A stretch of 64,000 nt of DNA, from NCBI RefSeq assembly GCF_030247195.1, contig NC_080670.1:212896546-212960545 (forward strand), written 5' to 3'. The first letter of the stretch is position 1; each line of letters starts with the position of its first letter. A program made the translations under genes and the position numbers. Below the pieces are notes generated by a model. That model saw only the letters and a list, made by a program, of their open reading frames with translations. It did no database searches and was not told where the DNA came from. Positions 45,311 through 56,440 of the stretch are shown here, in pieces. This DNA comes from Topomyia yanbarensis (Eukaryota; Arthropoda; Insecta; Diptera; Culicidae).

Positions 45311-45939
45311 CAAAAATTATTTAAGAATCTGTTTAAACTTTCAAATAGGTAAACGTTGGAAATTAGTGCTTCACGATTATCATCTACGCTACTGTTTGCT
45401 ACACGTGTTTGACAGTCAAAATGCACTGCATCGATCACTGCGCCACCTACAAACGTTTACCACAAATGTTTCAGACGTTCAATTCATTCAGAATTTCAGT
45501 TTCGAATCCTTGCACACATTTTGAATCGAGCCTAAACGTCTGTTATCTTGTGGTTTGATGGTCGCAGTGGATACAATCCTTGCGCATTCTCCAGCCCCTG
45601 TCATTCCAGGGCTACAGATAGTGGCATTGATTATGAATTTCCGGCCCTCCCTGCACTAATGACTAATCCAAGTACCATTTAAATACAATGTCCACTACCG
45701 AGAATTCGGTAAGTCTGATTGGTTCCTCGGAAAAGGCGAATTCTATTTTCACAAACTTTGTCTCAAATGAAAGATTTACTATCCCTAAAGATGCTGGTTT
45801 CGGTCGGTCCGCGGATACGCGTGTTAGCAAACTCCAAGACACCACTAGTAGCTTGGTGTCTTCCAGACGCTAAACCATTCAACAGCATCAAATTACCAGT
45901 GGCCCTTTCTTCTGTGCCAGATATCCAAATTTGCTGACA
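45311..45939. other. Spacer
   Basis: No gene recognised. It includes a weak copy of the CAAATGAAAG module (45690-45800) described at 31.3 kb. Confidence 0.35.
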
Positions 45940-46145
45940 CTGATTGGAAAGGACGTAAACCCGACCGAACTTCTAAATGTCAGGAGTGACCGGCTGTATG
46001 AAGCAATCCACTGCGTGATCGGAATGATCTAGGTGGAAGATGATACGCCTTCGGATTGATTGGATGGCCTTATGTACATTAACTTCAGGAAGGGCAACAA
46101 TTTTGAGTGCAATCGATCCTCAATGCCGCCTACAAGGTACTCTCT
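45940..46145 (+). pseudogene. LINE family A remnant (pre-RT linker)
   Basis: The plus strand reads RLYEAIHCVI, then a decayed LDGLMYINFRKGN.FEC segment and a T.YSLM piece. DNA around 45985-46010 (TGTATGAAGCAATCCACTG) is nearly the same as 2738-2756. It corresponds to the region just before the RT in family A. Confidence 0.6.
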
Positions 46146-46155
46146 CATGTTGATG

Positions 46156-46219
46156 CTCCACGTGAAGAAAATATTCAGATTCAATATGAATTGAATCTGA
46201 ATATTTTCTTCAAGTGGAG
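46156..46219. repeat. Hairpin with 29-base arms
   Basis: The left arm 46156-46184 (CTCCACGTGAAGAAAATATT...) pairs with 46191-46219 around a 6-base loop with one mismatch. It lies exactly at the end of the LINE remnant, so it may have formed by inverted duplication at a break. Confidence 0.8.
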
Positions 46220-46482
46220 AATTAATGTACTTTGTTCAGTAGCTTATTAGCTTAACACAACCCGGGGGGAACTTGACCTTATACCCACACCGCTCTATTA
46301 CCAATATAAAATGATACTCGTTAGGGAAAATTTTAAAAATTATAAAAACCTGAATTAAGCAATATTTTATTAATTCAACGTGAATTAGCAGCTAAATTTG
46401 ATCAATGCAGAATAAAGTTGATACTTTTTGTTCTTGTACCTTATCCGCAAATCTAACTTGCTTCCTTTCGGAAGACAGAAAA

Positions 46483-47382
46483 GATGGGTGGGTAATGTCT
46501 AGGACATAACCGGAGTGTCGTGACTACTCGTTTGACTTGCAGTTCAAATCGAATGATACTCAATGAAATATATGGGAATGTTTCAAGTTATTTTTTATAA
46601 TAATTATGGTGGTTCTGAAAAGAAGCTTTGTTGTTGGCGTCTGCGTTGATAGATGATGCGCTGGATTCTAAGCTCGTTGAGACATTCATTCATGAAATGA
46701 ACAAATTTAATTTTTTCTTGCTTTGAAATATCAATGTTAACATCTCTCGAAACAACCATCGAAATCTTTTTCCTAGCGTACAGAAATGAGTCACGCTTAG
46801 CGAAAAACTAGGGGCGGGTAATGTCCGGGACACAACCGCGATGATCATATTCTCATATTCATCATATTCTTAAAATTCTGCTTCTATTTCTTTCAAATGG
46901 CTAAATTTTACGCATTAAGTTCGATTCACCGGGCTCAGCGAAATTTTCCTAGGGATCCCGTTCGTTAGTCTATACAGTAAAACAATTTTATTACACCGAG
47001 TTTTCCGCATTGAATACAGGTCAATAAGTTCATATGAAGGTAGGTGGAAGTATTTTGAAGTGGTTTTAGTGGAGGTAACAACATAAAATCGTGTATTGGA
47101 CATTTTACAATGATTCTCCTTAACCCCGCAAAATCACGGGGATGGCTGCAGAGGGTTAAGTTGTTTGGAAGAGATGACAGTTATTATAAGATAACTAATA
47201 ATATAAAATTGTTCTGTAAATTGTAAAGTTACTGCCATGTTAACCTGAAAATTTGTCATTTCATTCATATAGGAACAATCATTAAAATTATGTCAATTTA
47301 TGCTTTGCAAGATTTGAAATAACTTCGAAGTGTGGTCACGACACCCCTGTTATGTCATATACATTACCAACCCATCTTTTAT
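46483..47382. repeat. Inverted-repeat element with GGGTGGGTAATGTC ends
   Basis: The left end (from 46483, GATGGGTGGGTAATGTC, GACATAACCGG.GTGTCGTGAC) and right end (to 47382) are inverted over about 45 bases with mismatches. A third, internal copy of the core (GGGGCGGGTAATGTCC) is at 46810-46825. The interior is AT-rich and noncoding. This looks like a nonautonomous transposon of about 900 bases. Confidence 0.6.
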
Positions 47383-47433
47383 GATTCACTGGTAAAAGTA
47401 CAGAATTAACAAGCGCAAACTTAATACTAGTTA

Positions 47434-47922
47434 ATAAAAGAAACTTTCTGATTAAATTCTTTTTCCATTTTGCATTCGTCCTAATAAGGACGGTTTATAG
47501 ATAACTATGTTGATACAAGACGAGAATCTTTTGAAACAATTCAAACCTTGCCGACGATTGTTTTTACTGCGTACATACATATGATCTTTCCCCTTTCGCA
47601 GCTCACACCGAATGAGCACGCTTTGCATCAAGGCGTTCCTATTTATTGACTTTTCAATGCAGATGGAAGGCCATCCTTTTATGCGATAAATGAAAATATT
47701 TTCATCATTCGTTTTGGTGTAGCATTCGCTTAGTGGCAGAGTTACCAAATTCACTGATTTTCTTGGAAGGATTTGCAAAAACCTTCGGGTTTGTAGATTA
47801 ATTTGAAAAATATTTTCTTATGTTATTATTTTTAATTATGCAAATTAATAAAAGGAACTTCCTAATAAAGTTCTTTTTCCATTATATATTGATCCTAAGG
47901 ACGGTTTGCATACAACTATGAC
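47434..47922. repeat. Direct duplication of a 75-base block
   Basis: The blocks at 47434-47510 and 47848-47922 share AATAAAAG.AACTT(T/C)C, TTCTTTTTCCATT and TCCTAA.AAGGACGGTTT. The intervening minus-strand frame 47452-47778 (KGWPSICIEKSINR) only faintly recalls a ZAD zinc-finger domain and is not called as a gene. Confidence 0.55.
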
Positions 47923-48039
47923 ACAAATCCATCTACAATTAACAGCGCTAACGGAAAATAAGCACCACTAAGTCTTTACAAGTATTTTTTTTAGTTCTGA
48001 AAAGGACTGTTGGCAACATTAGAGACGCGTGAATTTACT
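47923..48039. other. Short spacer
   Basis: Nothing recognised. Confidence 0.3.
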
Positions 48040-48337
48040 TATCTTCTTCGCGCAGCTTTGTTGGCAGGTTTTGCGGCTTTCTTTGGCTTGTTCGCTGCAG
48101 CCTTCTATGTTTTGGTGGCATTTTAGTGGCAGTTGCTACCGCCTTTTCAGTGATTGCGTTTCTTAGCTTTTGGTTTTTTGGCCTTCTCACCGCCACCACC
48201 TCCACTCCACTCTTCTCTCCAGTGGTAGCCGATTTGATTGGTCGTCCGATGCAGCTTTTCACGACCACGCACGTCTGTTATGCACTGCGTCTTACACACG
48301 TCTGGCTTTGAGAAAAGCTGCGACACCCCTATTTATA
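48040..48337 (-). pseudogene. Histone H1-like pseudogene: promoter and lysine-rich tail
   Basis: In changing frames the minus strand reads GGGGEKAKKPKAKK and then KAAANKPKKAAKPANKAARR with a stop. This is the Lys/Ala/Pro tail of linker histone H1. A TATAAATA box at 48337-48330 lies about 75 bases upstream of the first H1-like codons. The globular winged-helix domain is missing, so the gene appears internally deleted and then frameshifted. A CCAATCAAAT motif at about 48232-48241 is close to it. It could also be a diverged basic repeat; the order of TATA box, leader and tail favours H1. Confidence 0.45.
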
Positions 48338-50393
48338 GGTTTTATCATTAATGTTGATTCTCATTTAAAGTAGTTTTTCAGCTATTTAAACAGATTTTAT
48401 ATAGCAAACAACGTATCGGTAGCGAGCGTTAAACGTTTTCCTTCTGATTTATGAAACAAGATTGGCAATCCGTTTAGTAGAAGAAAAGTTATTAAGGTTC
48501 AAAGTGTACGTAACGCTTTCGCTAATATGCACTACTATTGCTTTTTCGCTCGTTCTCGTGGCGTGCATGAGCCTTTGCTCTCCGTCCGACTTCTAATTGC
48601 ATAACCAAAACTAATATGCCGGCTTTCCCCCACCAACTACTCTCGTCAAGCAACCCAATACGAATAATCATGGGAACAAACATGTAGTGGACGTATATTT
48701 AAAACTTTTCATTATTTAATTGTTCGGTTGGTGCACCATATTGACGGCTCTGTGCGGGATGGGCTGAAAATTTTCACTTTTCCGAGTCGTTTTCGAAAGA
48801 TTTTTCAAAACACTATTTTTCCGTTGATAATCAATGTCTTACATATTCCAAAATTTAATACAACATTGGTACAAATATTTTCGGCAAAATGCCGAAGAAA
48901 TTGATTAAATCCATTCAGTACAACAAAAGATATAAGCGTTCAAAATCTTACATCATTTTTCTTCCGAAATTTTGAAAAGGGGCCCCAATATTGAAAGGTA
49001 AGTCGTTAGTCACGACAAAAAAGCACCGCATGGTTTCATGTAGTTGATACGTTTGGTTGCATGTAATTTCACGTGAATTTCTAATGAAAATTATACAAAT
49101 AACACGTAATTATTATATGATGCATCAGATATTCAAATTGATCTTAATGTACCGGATCACACGATAGAATTTAGTAAATCGAAGTAACATAATTTATTTT
49201 TTGAGTGTAGTAGAGTTTGGCAAATAGAGATAAACACGGCCTACTCCGTTCTAGCTCTAAACCATCCCTTTGACCTGTCACCCAATATGAAAAACAAACC
49301 CCCTTATGGAAAATATTTCCTCATTTTTATTCTTACCATTTTAAATATCTATTCATGTACATGCGATTTCTTCTTTTCGATCTGTTTGAATTTTACATTT
49401 ACAACTGAAAAATATTCCTTTCACCTCGTTCAGCATCGAAGCGTCAACCGAGAGATGTTCCTTTCTGATTGATCAGCAGTACAATAATGGAATATAAGTA
49501 AATATATTGTGTAAGAAACAATGTACAGTTACGTAATCAAATTCTACCGATTTCCGGCAATCTACGCTTACTTGCTTCTACTACACACAATCGACCGAGG
49601 GCCGGTATGTTAAACGATTCATAATTCTTCTAACTGTGTGCTATTGTTTATTAGTACCGTAAACTCAAAATCAGCTATGGACTATTGCAACAAGTAAATG
49701 TTGGGGGGCTTTGATGTTTTGTTTAATGTGACTACTACTGTTAAAAATTATCAAACAAATTCATTGTTTTAATATTGACTCTTTCTTTTCATTTCCCTAG
49801 TTCTGACAATTAAATAACGATAGCAATAAATGGTATTCACGATAAATTTATGTTTGTTCCCTACTTCTATGATTCTACGGGAAAAGAAAAAAAAACATAA
49901 TAAAAGAAGCATGTGAAATCTAGACCTTGTGCCTATCGGGAAGAGTATGATCTATTGCGCTTGTTCGCGAATTAGTGTGTAAAATTGAAGACTAACAATC
50001 TGACGAAAATATGTTTTACGCTGCCATTCTCAGCGACTATGTACAATAATGTGATCTATAGATCCGTTCGATTTCGCATGCACTACGGCTTAATTTAGCT
50101 AACGTTCGTGGAACGGAACGCTAGAAACAATCAGATAATTTTGGTTTTCTCTGGTTGTATCTTCGCGATGCAAAAAAATAAATTGTGATGACCAGAATAT
50201 AATATCCAATAGTAGATTAGTTTAAATAATTAAAATCGGAACTAATTTCGGTGTTCGATCTGATGATATTGTTGTTGCTTATTAAATACACCGACCCCTC
50301 ATTCTGATGAGGTCAGCCGCTGAAACGGTGCTGGAAATATCTGTATAAAAACAATCGCTATTTTGCGTGTTTGGGTTTAGAACCTCAAAGGTA
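48338..50393. other. Long spacer and 3' region of d4
   Basis: No zinc-finger (C2H2 or PHD) coding exon of the d4 gene was found here, although this is where it would be expected. The sequence is AT-rich with no recognised repeat. Confidence 0.35.
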
Positions 50394-50394
50394 C

Positions 50395-50461
50395 CTGCAG
50401 ATACAGCAAAAGAAAATTAAAGTGAACTTTCTCAAAACCATTTGCAACCATCAGAACTTAC
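50395..50461 (-). other. Probable intron after the d4 stop codon
   Basis: The minus strand has donor GTAAGT at 50461-50456 and a polypyrimidine/acceptor TATCTGCAG ending at 50395, 67 bases in all, a typical size here. If spliced, the stop at 50484 is 22 bases before the junction, too close to trigger nonsense-mediated decay under the usual 50-55-base rule. Confidence 0.45.
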
Positions 50462-50483
50462 CCTCCGAAGTGAACAGCTCGCA

Positions 50484-51467
50484 TTACAGGTACTTCCGGT
50501 AGTTTCGCAAATCCGCACTGCCCCCATACCCGGCACCGTTCTCCCCGTTCTCACCCATATCGACAGCGGCGGCAGCCGTCTCGAAGGACGGTGGTTCCGC
50601 CAAACTATTATTCAGGCTATCCTCCAGCTGCTTCTCGAGCGAGGAAACCGTTTCCTTGGGTGTTTTCTTTCGACCCCGTTTGGTTCCACTGGAACCACCA
50701 CCCGGAGGTCGCCCCTTTCTCGACGATCCACCAGGTGAGGCTGCTCCTTCGTAATCCGTCACCGGAGCCAGTGCCTGACTGGAGCGGCCCTTCTTGCCAC
50801 CATGCGAACTACGCTTGCTTCGTTTGCCCTTTCGTTTGTAACCGTTTACGTTGTAATCGTAATCCGAGTCTCCTCCCTCCGGATCATCCAGGTCATCATC
50901 GTTCAGGGCCATCTCGTCGTAGTACCAATCCTTTGGCAGAGGTTCTTCCTTGACGGTCGGCGGTAGATTCTGGTGACTATCTTTGCTGTCCGTGTCAACC
51001 GTCGCCCCGAGCGAGGTTTCTTCCAAGAGGGAGGCATTGAAATCGGGTTCCACTGGTGCCAGTAGTTCGCCTGGTTCGCGAACTACTGGAGGTAAAGAAG
51101 CTCCCGCAAGCAAGCTGGACGTTCCGCTTGTTTTCAGACTACTGAACGGTCGCAGGTTCTGCAGTTTGGTCAGATATTGCCGTTTCGATTTTCGCCACCG
51201 AGTTGCGGGATAGGTGTAGAGCTGTCCTTCCCGGTGCCCGGGCATTCGTCTGCAGTGGGCCATGTACAGGTTACTGTGTTTCTGGGCCACACCGGTTTGG
51301 GAATCGAAAAACGGTATCCGCATCCGCCGTTCCAGACATAGTCGGGTGTTGAAGGATGCACTGACTTCCAGCGTTTCCCGGTAGGTTGAATCTCGCATAT
51401 AACTTTCGATTTTCTGCAGGTTCGGCATCGAGACTATCTGGATGTCCACACCACCAGAGGAAGCCAT
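50484..51467 (-). CDS. d4: d4/DPF family (BAF45, requiem) N-terminal region
   Basis: An open frame starts at ATG 51467-51465 (MASSGGVDIQ). An earlier GTG in frame is not used as a start. It encodes 327 residues to TAA at 50484. Residues about 30-100 are the Requiem/DPF N-terminal domain (RLCLERRMRIPFFDSQTGVA, GQLYTYPATRWRKSKRQYL). An acidic stretch (DDDLDDPEGGDSDYDYN) and a basic Lys/Arg-rich region (KRKGKRSKRSS, GTKRGRKKTP) follow. DPF proteins are BAF/SWI-SNF chromatin-remodelling subunits that normally continue with a C2H2 finger and two PHD fingers binding acylated histone H3. None of these is in this exon. A strong donor (GGAGG|GTAAGT, exon end 50462) lies 22 bases past the stop. Fingers may come from an alternative splice or lie elsewhere. 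Confidence 0.8.
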   Translation of the reverse strand: MASSGGVDIQIVSMPNLQKIESYMRDSTYRETLEVSASFNTRLCLERRMRIPFFDSQTGVAQKHSNLYMAHCRRMPGHREGQLYTYPATRWRKSKRQYLTKLQNLRPFSSLKTSGTSSLLAGASLPPVVREPGELLAPVEPDFNASLLEETSLGATVDTDSKDSHQNLPPTVKEEPLPKDWYYDEMALNDDDLDDPEGGDSDYDYNVNGYKRKGKRSKRSSHGGKKGRSSQALAPVTDYEGAASPGGSSRKGRPPGGGSSGTKRGRKKTPKETVSSLEKQLEDSLNNSLAEPPSFETAAAAVDMGENGENGAGYGGSADLRNYRKYL

Positions 51468-52498
51468 CTCAGAAAACAGCGCAGCTACTCTGCTGATAAC
51501 GAATTTGCTATTGCTTTCACCCACTAATAAATCACAGCAATCGCTGGAATTTGCTGGTTTGCCTACGTCTGAAGTGATTATCTCGAATGACGGTAATGGC
51601 CACAGAGCAAACGGCGATAGGTTTCTATTTTTCCACTATATTGCCCTCTCGCTTGCACGCGATTGATTCAAACCTGTGTCCAGCAGCAACAGCAGCCGAC
51701 TATTCGCAAATATTAGCAGCAGCAGCGATATTGCATTGAATGACTGTTTTTATGAGTGTGCGTGTGTGTGGCTGCTAGGTGCAAGCAGGCGGCTGCCTGA
51801 GGGCAACACCAGCAGCAGCGCAGCGGTACCGTTCAAAACATAGAGGTACTTCTTTTTTTCTTCTCCTTGCTCGTACACTGGTATTGGTGAGAAAGCAGTT
51901 CAAATAAAAAAGTTACCGAATCGTCGCCACCTTGGATGGCCCAAACTGCTGCACTTGATAAGTTCCACAAGCCCGGTTCAATACTTTCTTCCGAACCGGT
52001 GTAACATTTTCGGAATTGACGGCTTTCTCCCGCGAATGTTGATCGGTACCGATTGTGCTTATCACTGGTCGAAACTGATTTTTTTTTCTAATTTGAATGG
52101 AATCACGAATCTATGCCACTGAAACATGCACACACAGCGAACCGAATGACGGCTTAAAATATTGTGTGCTTTTTTCCTCTCTTCTATTTTCTCTTCGGAT
52201 TCTCACTTTTGACAGGTTTGTTGAATGGAAGTCTATTGAATGTGGGGGAGGTGTGAGTGAAATAGCTACCTAATGACGGGCAGAAAGTGATTGAAGCAGG
52301 AAAAAGAAAGAACTACAAAATATTCGAGTGAGGGTAATGTGAAAAACGGATGGCAACGCAGTGGAAAAACAAACTGTCTTACAACGCCATCACCATGTGA
52401 ATTATACAACTAATGTAAGCGAGGGGCATACACACAGAACACACTAACAGCAGTAAGCTCCACAGCGCAAATTTGCTAGAGTTAGAAATAAATTGAAA
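51468..52498. other. d4 upstream region with CAG runs
   Basis: This is 5' UTR/promoter sequence of d4. CAG/CAA runs at 51680-51696 and 51715-51726, plus scattered CAG at about 51808-51820, are visible. No other gene is recognised. Confidence 0.4.
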
Positions 52499-53165
52499 AT
52501 TCAACGCTTTTTTGTGAAAAGGGCGATACTTACAAATGTAAACATAAGGCTTTTTTTCATACATGCGAATGAGGGCTTTGAAACGCAACAAATTAACCTA
52601 AAAATTTGGATTCTGCGATATTGCTTTCTTAAACTACAGCAAAAAATACAACGGGCGAAACTGTATTTTTGTTTGTTTATTTAAAGTTTCGCCCTCCATG
52701 CTCCATGCAAACAATCAGGGCGATACTTTTTTTGCTAGCAGTTTAGAGGCGAAACTGTTATTTTCGTATTTTTTTAGGATTATCAAGCTGATACCAGCTG
52801 TAAATAATAACAATGATCGCTATTGAAAAAACACGGACGAAATCGGTGGTGCAGAACGGTAGTTATTGTAAAAAAACGTAAGGGCGATACTTCAATGCTG
52901 ATAGGTGGGACCGAAAAAGTAAACAATTGCCAAAGGGGCGATACTATCATTTTGTCAATTTCAATAGCAAAAACAAATTTTAATTTAATAATTTCAAATA
53001 CTTTATGAAGTTTTGGGTTTCGATTACTGAATCATGCAATCTAGGATGTAAAAAACACAATAGTTCTTAAATAGGAAATAAAACCAAGTCTGGAAATATT
53101 CACTGTTGATTTTCTTTGAATGGTATCACTGCTAGTATCGCCCTTTTCAAGAAAAAGCGTTGAAT
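52499..53165. mobile_element. Inverted-repeat element with repeated GGGCGATACT words
   Basis: The left end 52499-52530 (ATTCAACGCTTTTTTG...) and right end 53134-53165 are inverted with a few mismatches, each ending inside in GGGCGATACT. The same word or GGGCGAAACT recurs at about 52650, 52690, 52718, 52748, 52882 and 52936 in both orientations. The interior is noncoding. It is a 667-base nonautonomous element with subterminal repeat clusters of the kind transposases bind. Confidence 0.7.
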
Positions 53166-53989
53166 TATATTTTGAATTTTTCGTAAAACAACATATAGGA
53201 CAGAATTGGCGAATCAAAGCGCGATTGACTCACAGATGGCACGCATGTAAAACTGATGATGGGAAATTTGACATCCGTCAAAATGCGGTGAATTTTTTGG
53301 TGTTTAAGTAACCTTCTCTAATCTCTTCAACATGGAATCCAAAACGGCAAGAAAAACGTTAGGTAAGTTGTAGAAATCTATCAAAGATATAACTGCAAAA
53401 ATCTGACGTTAATCAAATAGTTTTCTGTTTTAATAACCGCTGATATTGGTTATATTTCAGAAATGAAAAATGTGTTGTTCCCGCGTGCCTGAGCTGTGCA
53501 TCCGGAAGTTTTACCACTTTTTTCAAAGTTCCCTATCCAGTGTTTCATAAATGAAAGAAGCTCTTGGTATTATCCGGTAAGCGCCGAAATTATATATTCA
53601 GTTCATTTTACTTCGGCGGATATTATTGCAAGTAAGAAAAGCTGCGAAAACCGCATATCCTTCCTTTATTGGACGGACGGATTCTCCGATGTAATGCGTC
53701 ACGTTCACAATGGAAATATACACATCATGGTCGCAATATGACAAAAATAGCATAACCTTTTATAATTCAGAGTAGGTTTTGCAATTCTTCAAAACTTCAT
53801 GAAGTAACTTTAGCAAATTGCGCAAGAAAGTAAAAGTAATTTCTTGCCATCACTTTTGTATTCCCTATCAAAATAATTAGTATTTACCTGTAAGAATATC
53901 GTTTAGAAACTCACTTCCTCTATAAAAATTAAACCATCATCCTTTTTGTAATTGCAGGCCTGACAGACAGGTGTCTCACAACGCGTTTT
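53166..53989. other. Spacer
   Basis: Nothing recognised. Frames at 53120-53311 and 53496-53741 have no family resemblance. Confidence 0.3.
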
Positions 53990-54300
53990 AGTTTTGCTTT
54001 GATTCTTCAATCGTCTTTAGAACATTATGATGGAAGAGATTCCAATGGAACCTTTCTAAACATTCTTCAGGCTTTTCTCATAGGATTCGGGTCTCAGAGT
54101 TCTGATGGAACATTTTGTAATTGCTATTTTATTGAATAAAATATCCGATCAGATTACACCTTATATTAGGACTAGAAAATTTTAATAGTTTCCCGATGGA
54201 ATCCTGTGGAATGGATCAGGGTGGGATCCTGTGTAGGATTGAGATGGAATCTTTCCTCGGATACTGGATTTCTGAGGATTCTGGTTAAATTATGCAACAG
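53990..54300. repeat. Degenerate minisatellite, left block
   Basis: It contains diverged units of the same TTCTCAGGATTCTGGTGGAATCC type as the main array at 56430-58330, for example AGGATTCTGGTTAAATT and GGATTGAGATGGAATC. The gypsy remnant separates it from the main array. Confidence 0.55.
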
Positions 54301-54325
54301 GTTGGTGTCTGGGCTAAAAGTTGTT

Positions 54326-54372
54326 CCAGATAACCTGAAGTATCCGAAATACGGATACTTCAGGTTATCTGG
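54326..54372. repeat. Perfect 21-base-arm hairpin at the gypsy boundary
   Basis: The left arm 54326-54346 (CCAGATAACCTGAAGTATCC...) is exactly inverted at 54352-54372 around AAATA. The right arm is the start of gypsy RT coding sequence (TATCTGGAT, Tyr-Leu-Asp of the catalytic box), so the left arm is an inverted copy of element sequence at its truncated 5' end. Confidence 0.85.
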
Positions 54373-56440
54373 ATATTAAAATCGTTGAAGGTAAGCACAT
54401 TGAGGAGCACCAACAGAATCTACAAGCAGTCCTACATTTAATTCAAGAGAACGTTTTCACCATACATCCAGAAAAGCGTTCGTTTGTGCAACAGCAGATT
54501 TGGTATTTAGGTTTCCCACTGGACCGTTATGGTTTGCGTCCAGATCCAGCGAATTTTGAGACCATCATAAACATGCTACTCTCTAAAAACCTCACCGGCG
54601 TTCGTTTCTTCCTCGGCGCTATAAACTATTTCGTTTCGAGCATGCGGACTTCGATATCTATTGAACGAATCGTTCAAAACTAGTCCGTCGTTCAAGTGGA
54701 TTCAAGAATATCCGCAGGCTTTCGGCAAGTCCGTATCGATTATGTCCTCTGAATTTATTTGAGTCCATTATAACCCAAATCAGAAGATAATAATGTCAGC
54801 AGATATATCATTCACTGCAGCGACATCAAGCCATAAGACTATTCAGCATGCATCTCGGGCACTCGCAGCTACAGAACAACGATGTTCTCAGTTAGAACGT
54901 GATGGATTGGCGATACTCTATGCTGTAATAAAGTTTTACAAATTTTTCAGGAGGCGATTCCGCTTTCGAACGGATAATTCACCGCCACCAAATTTTTTTG
55001 GGTCCAAAAAAGAAGGCCAGGATACACTGCCAACCAGTTTCAGTGTTGGACCATAACATTGCTCTTCTGTGACTTCTCCATGGAATATGTGTAGATACCA
55101 GAGTTTGGGAATACCGATGCACTGTTCCGGTTCATCAATCAGCATATCAAGCCAGACGAAGACTTCGTCGTAACCTGTACCACTCTGGAAGAAGGCTTGA
55201 GGCAATTAGCGGCCAGTAACGCCAATCAGATACTTCTTAGTTTCAACATGATCAAGAAGGCAACCAAGTCCGTTTCAGTTCTTCAAAAGATGCACCGTTT
55301 CATCCAAGATGGCTGGCCAAACAATCAAGCTAGATTCGCACGATTGGGAGCTATTTTACCATCGTCAAGAAGATTTATCGATCGCCCAAGGCTGCATTAG
55401 GTTCGGAGATAAGATCTTGATCTCAACCGTAAGAGGTGCTTAAATCTACTCCACAAGGATCTCCCGGAAGTGTAACGAATGAAAGCAGTCGCACGCAGTT
55501 ATTTGTACTGGCTAGGATTGGATGACATGATACTCAGCTTCGTCAAGGTTTGTCATCACTCTGCGTCCGCAAGACGGTCTCCGCCTAAAGCTTGGCCGTC
55601 AATTACGGGTCCATGACAACGTATTCATGCAGATTACGCAGGTCTGATAAACGGCGAATACTATCTCGGAATCGTCAACGCGTATAGCAAATGGTCGGAA
55701 GGTTTTGTAACTCGGAGGGTCACGACGACAGCAATCATCAACCTGTTTCGTTCGCTCTTCGTCAACAAGGGAATTCCTGAGCTCTTTGCCACAGACAATG
55801 GCACACAATTCAAAAGTCCAGTTTTTTTACTACGAACTCTTTTCTTCTGTAGTCTAACGACCAGACCGAATGGCTTGTCGACACCTTCTAACGAGTGACA
55901 AAAAAGATTAAATAGCGATAAAGCGAAATAAAGCAAAAACCGTTGGACCTATTCTACTCACCTTTCAACCTACCCTAGTGTAGCAGACGAGAAAACGCCG
56001 GCCGAAGTAATGTGCAATCGGTCACTACGCACTTCTCTAGATCTTCTTAGAGCGCCTTGCTGCCCGGTATCAACAGCAAGTCAAGCCAATGCTAGCCGAC
56101 AGTGCTCATTTCGCTTTTACACAAAAATCTACGTGAACTTGGGACGTGCAACATATGGGAGAACAATAAGAAGTTGATTCGCTCTCACATCTAACAGTTG
56201 AGGCCTCGATCTTCGAGGCGATTTGAATTAAGGAAACAGTAACAACTAAAATCGTTGCCGATCGACATCCTGCTGAATTAGTGGACTTGGTATCGTCAAA
56301 TGCATCGCCTGCAGGTACATCCCTGCTAGAAGTCTATACGGAAAGCCAGTTCTTTCCATAATCGAACAGATCCACTTCAGCAGCGGCATTCGTCAGTATC
56401 GGCCGGTAATTTATCTCGTGTGGATCAGCCACCTAGCCGG
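54350..56440 (+). pseudogene. Ty3/gypsy pol remnant: RT end, RNase H, integrase
   Basis: In several frames the plus strand reads EEHQQNLQAVLHLIQENVF, IWYLGFPLDRYGLRPDPANF and VRFFLGAINYF (RT). It continues with IIMSADISFTAATSS, KTIQHASRALAATEQRCSQL and FGSKKE (RNase H/tether). The integrase part has RSYLYWLGLDD, RIHADYAGLINGEYYLGIV, AYSKWSEGFVTRR and ATDNGTQFKS (catalytic core, two Asp visible). The order is that of Ty3/gypsy elements. The 5' part is cut off at the catalytic Tyr-Leu-Asp box, and no LTRs were seen. Stops and frameshifts are frequent, for example in the RT and after the first integrase motif. Confidence 0.85.

Noticed and set aside
47452..47778. ZAD zinc-finger gene
   Set aside because: Only a faint resemblance (GWPSICIEKSINR); required cysteines are incomplete and the block lies between direct repeats.
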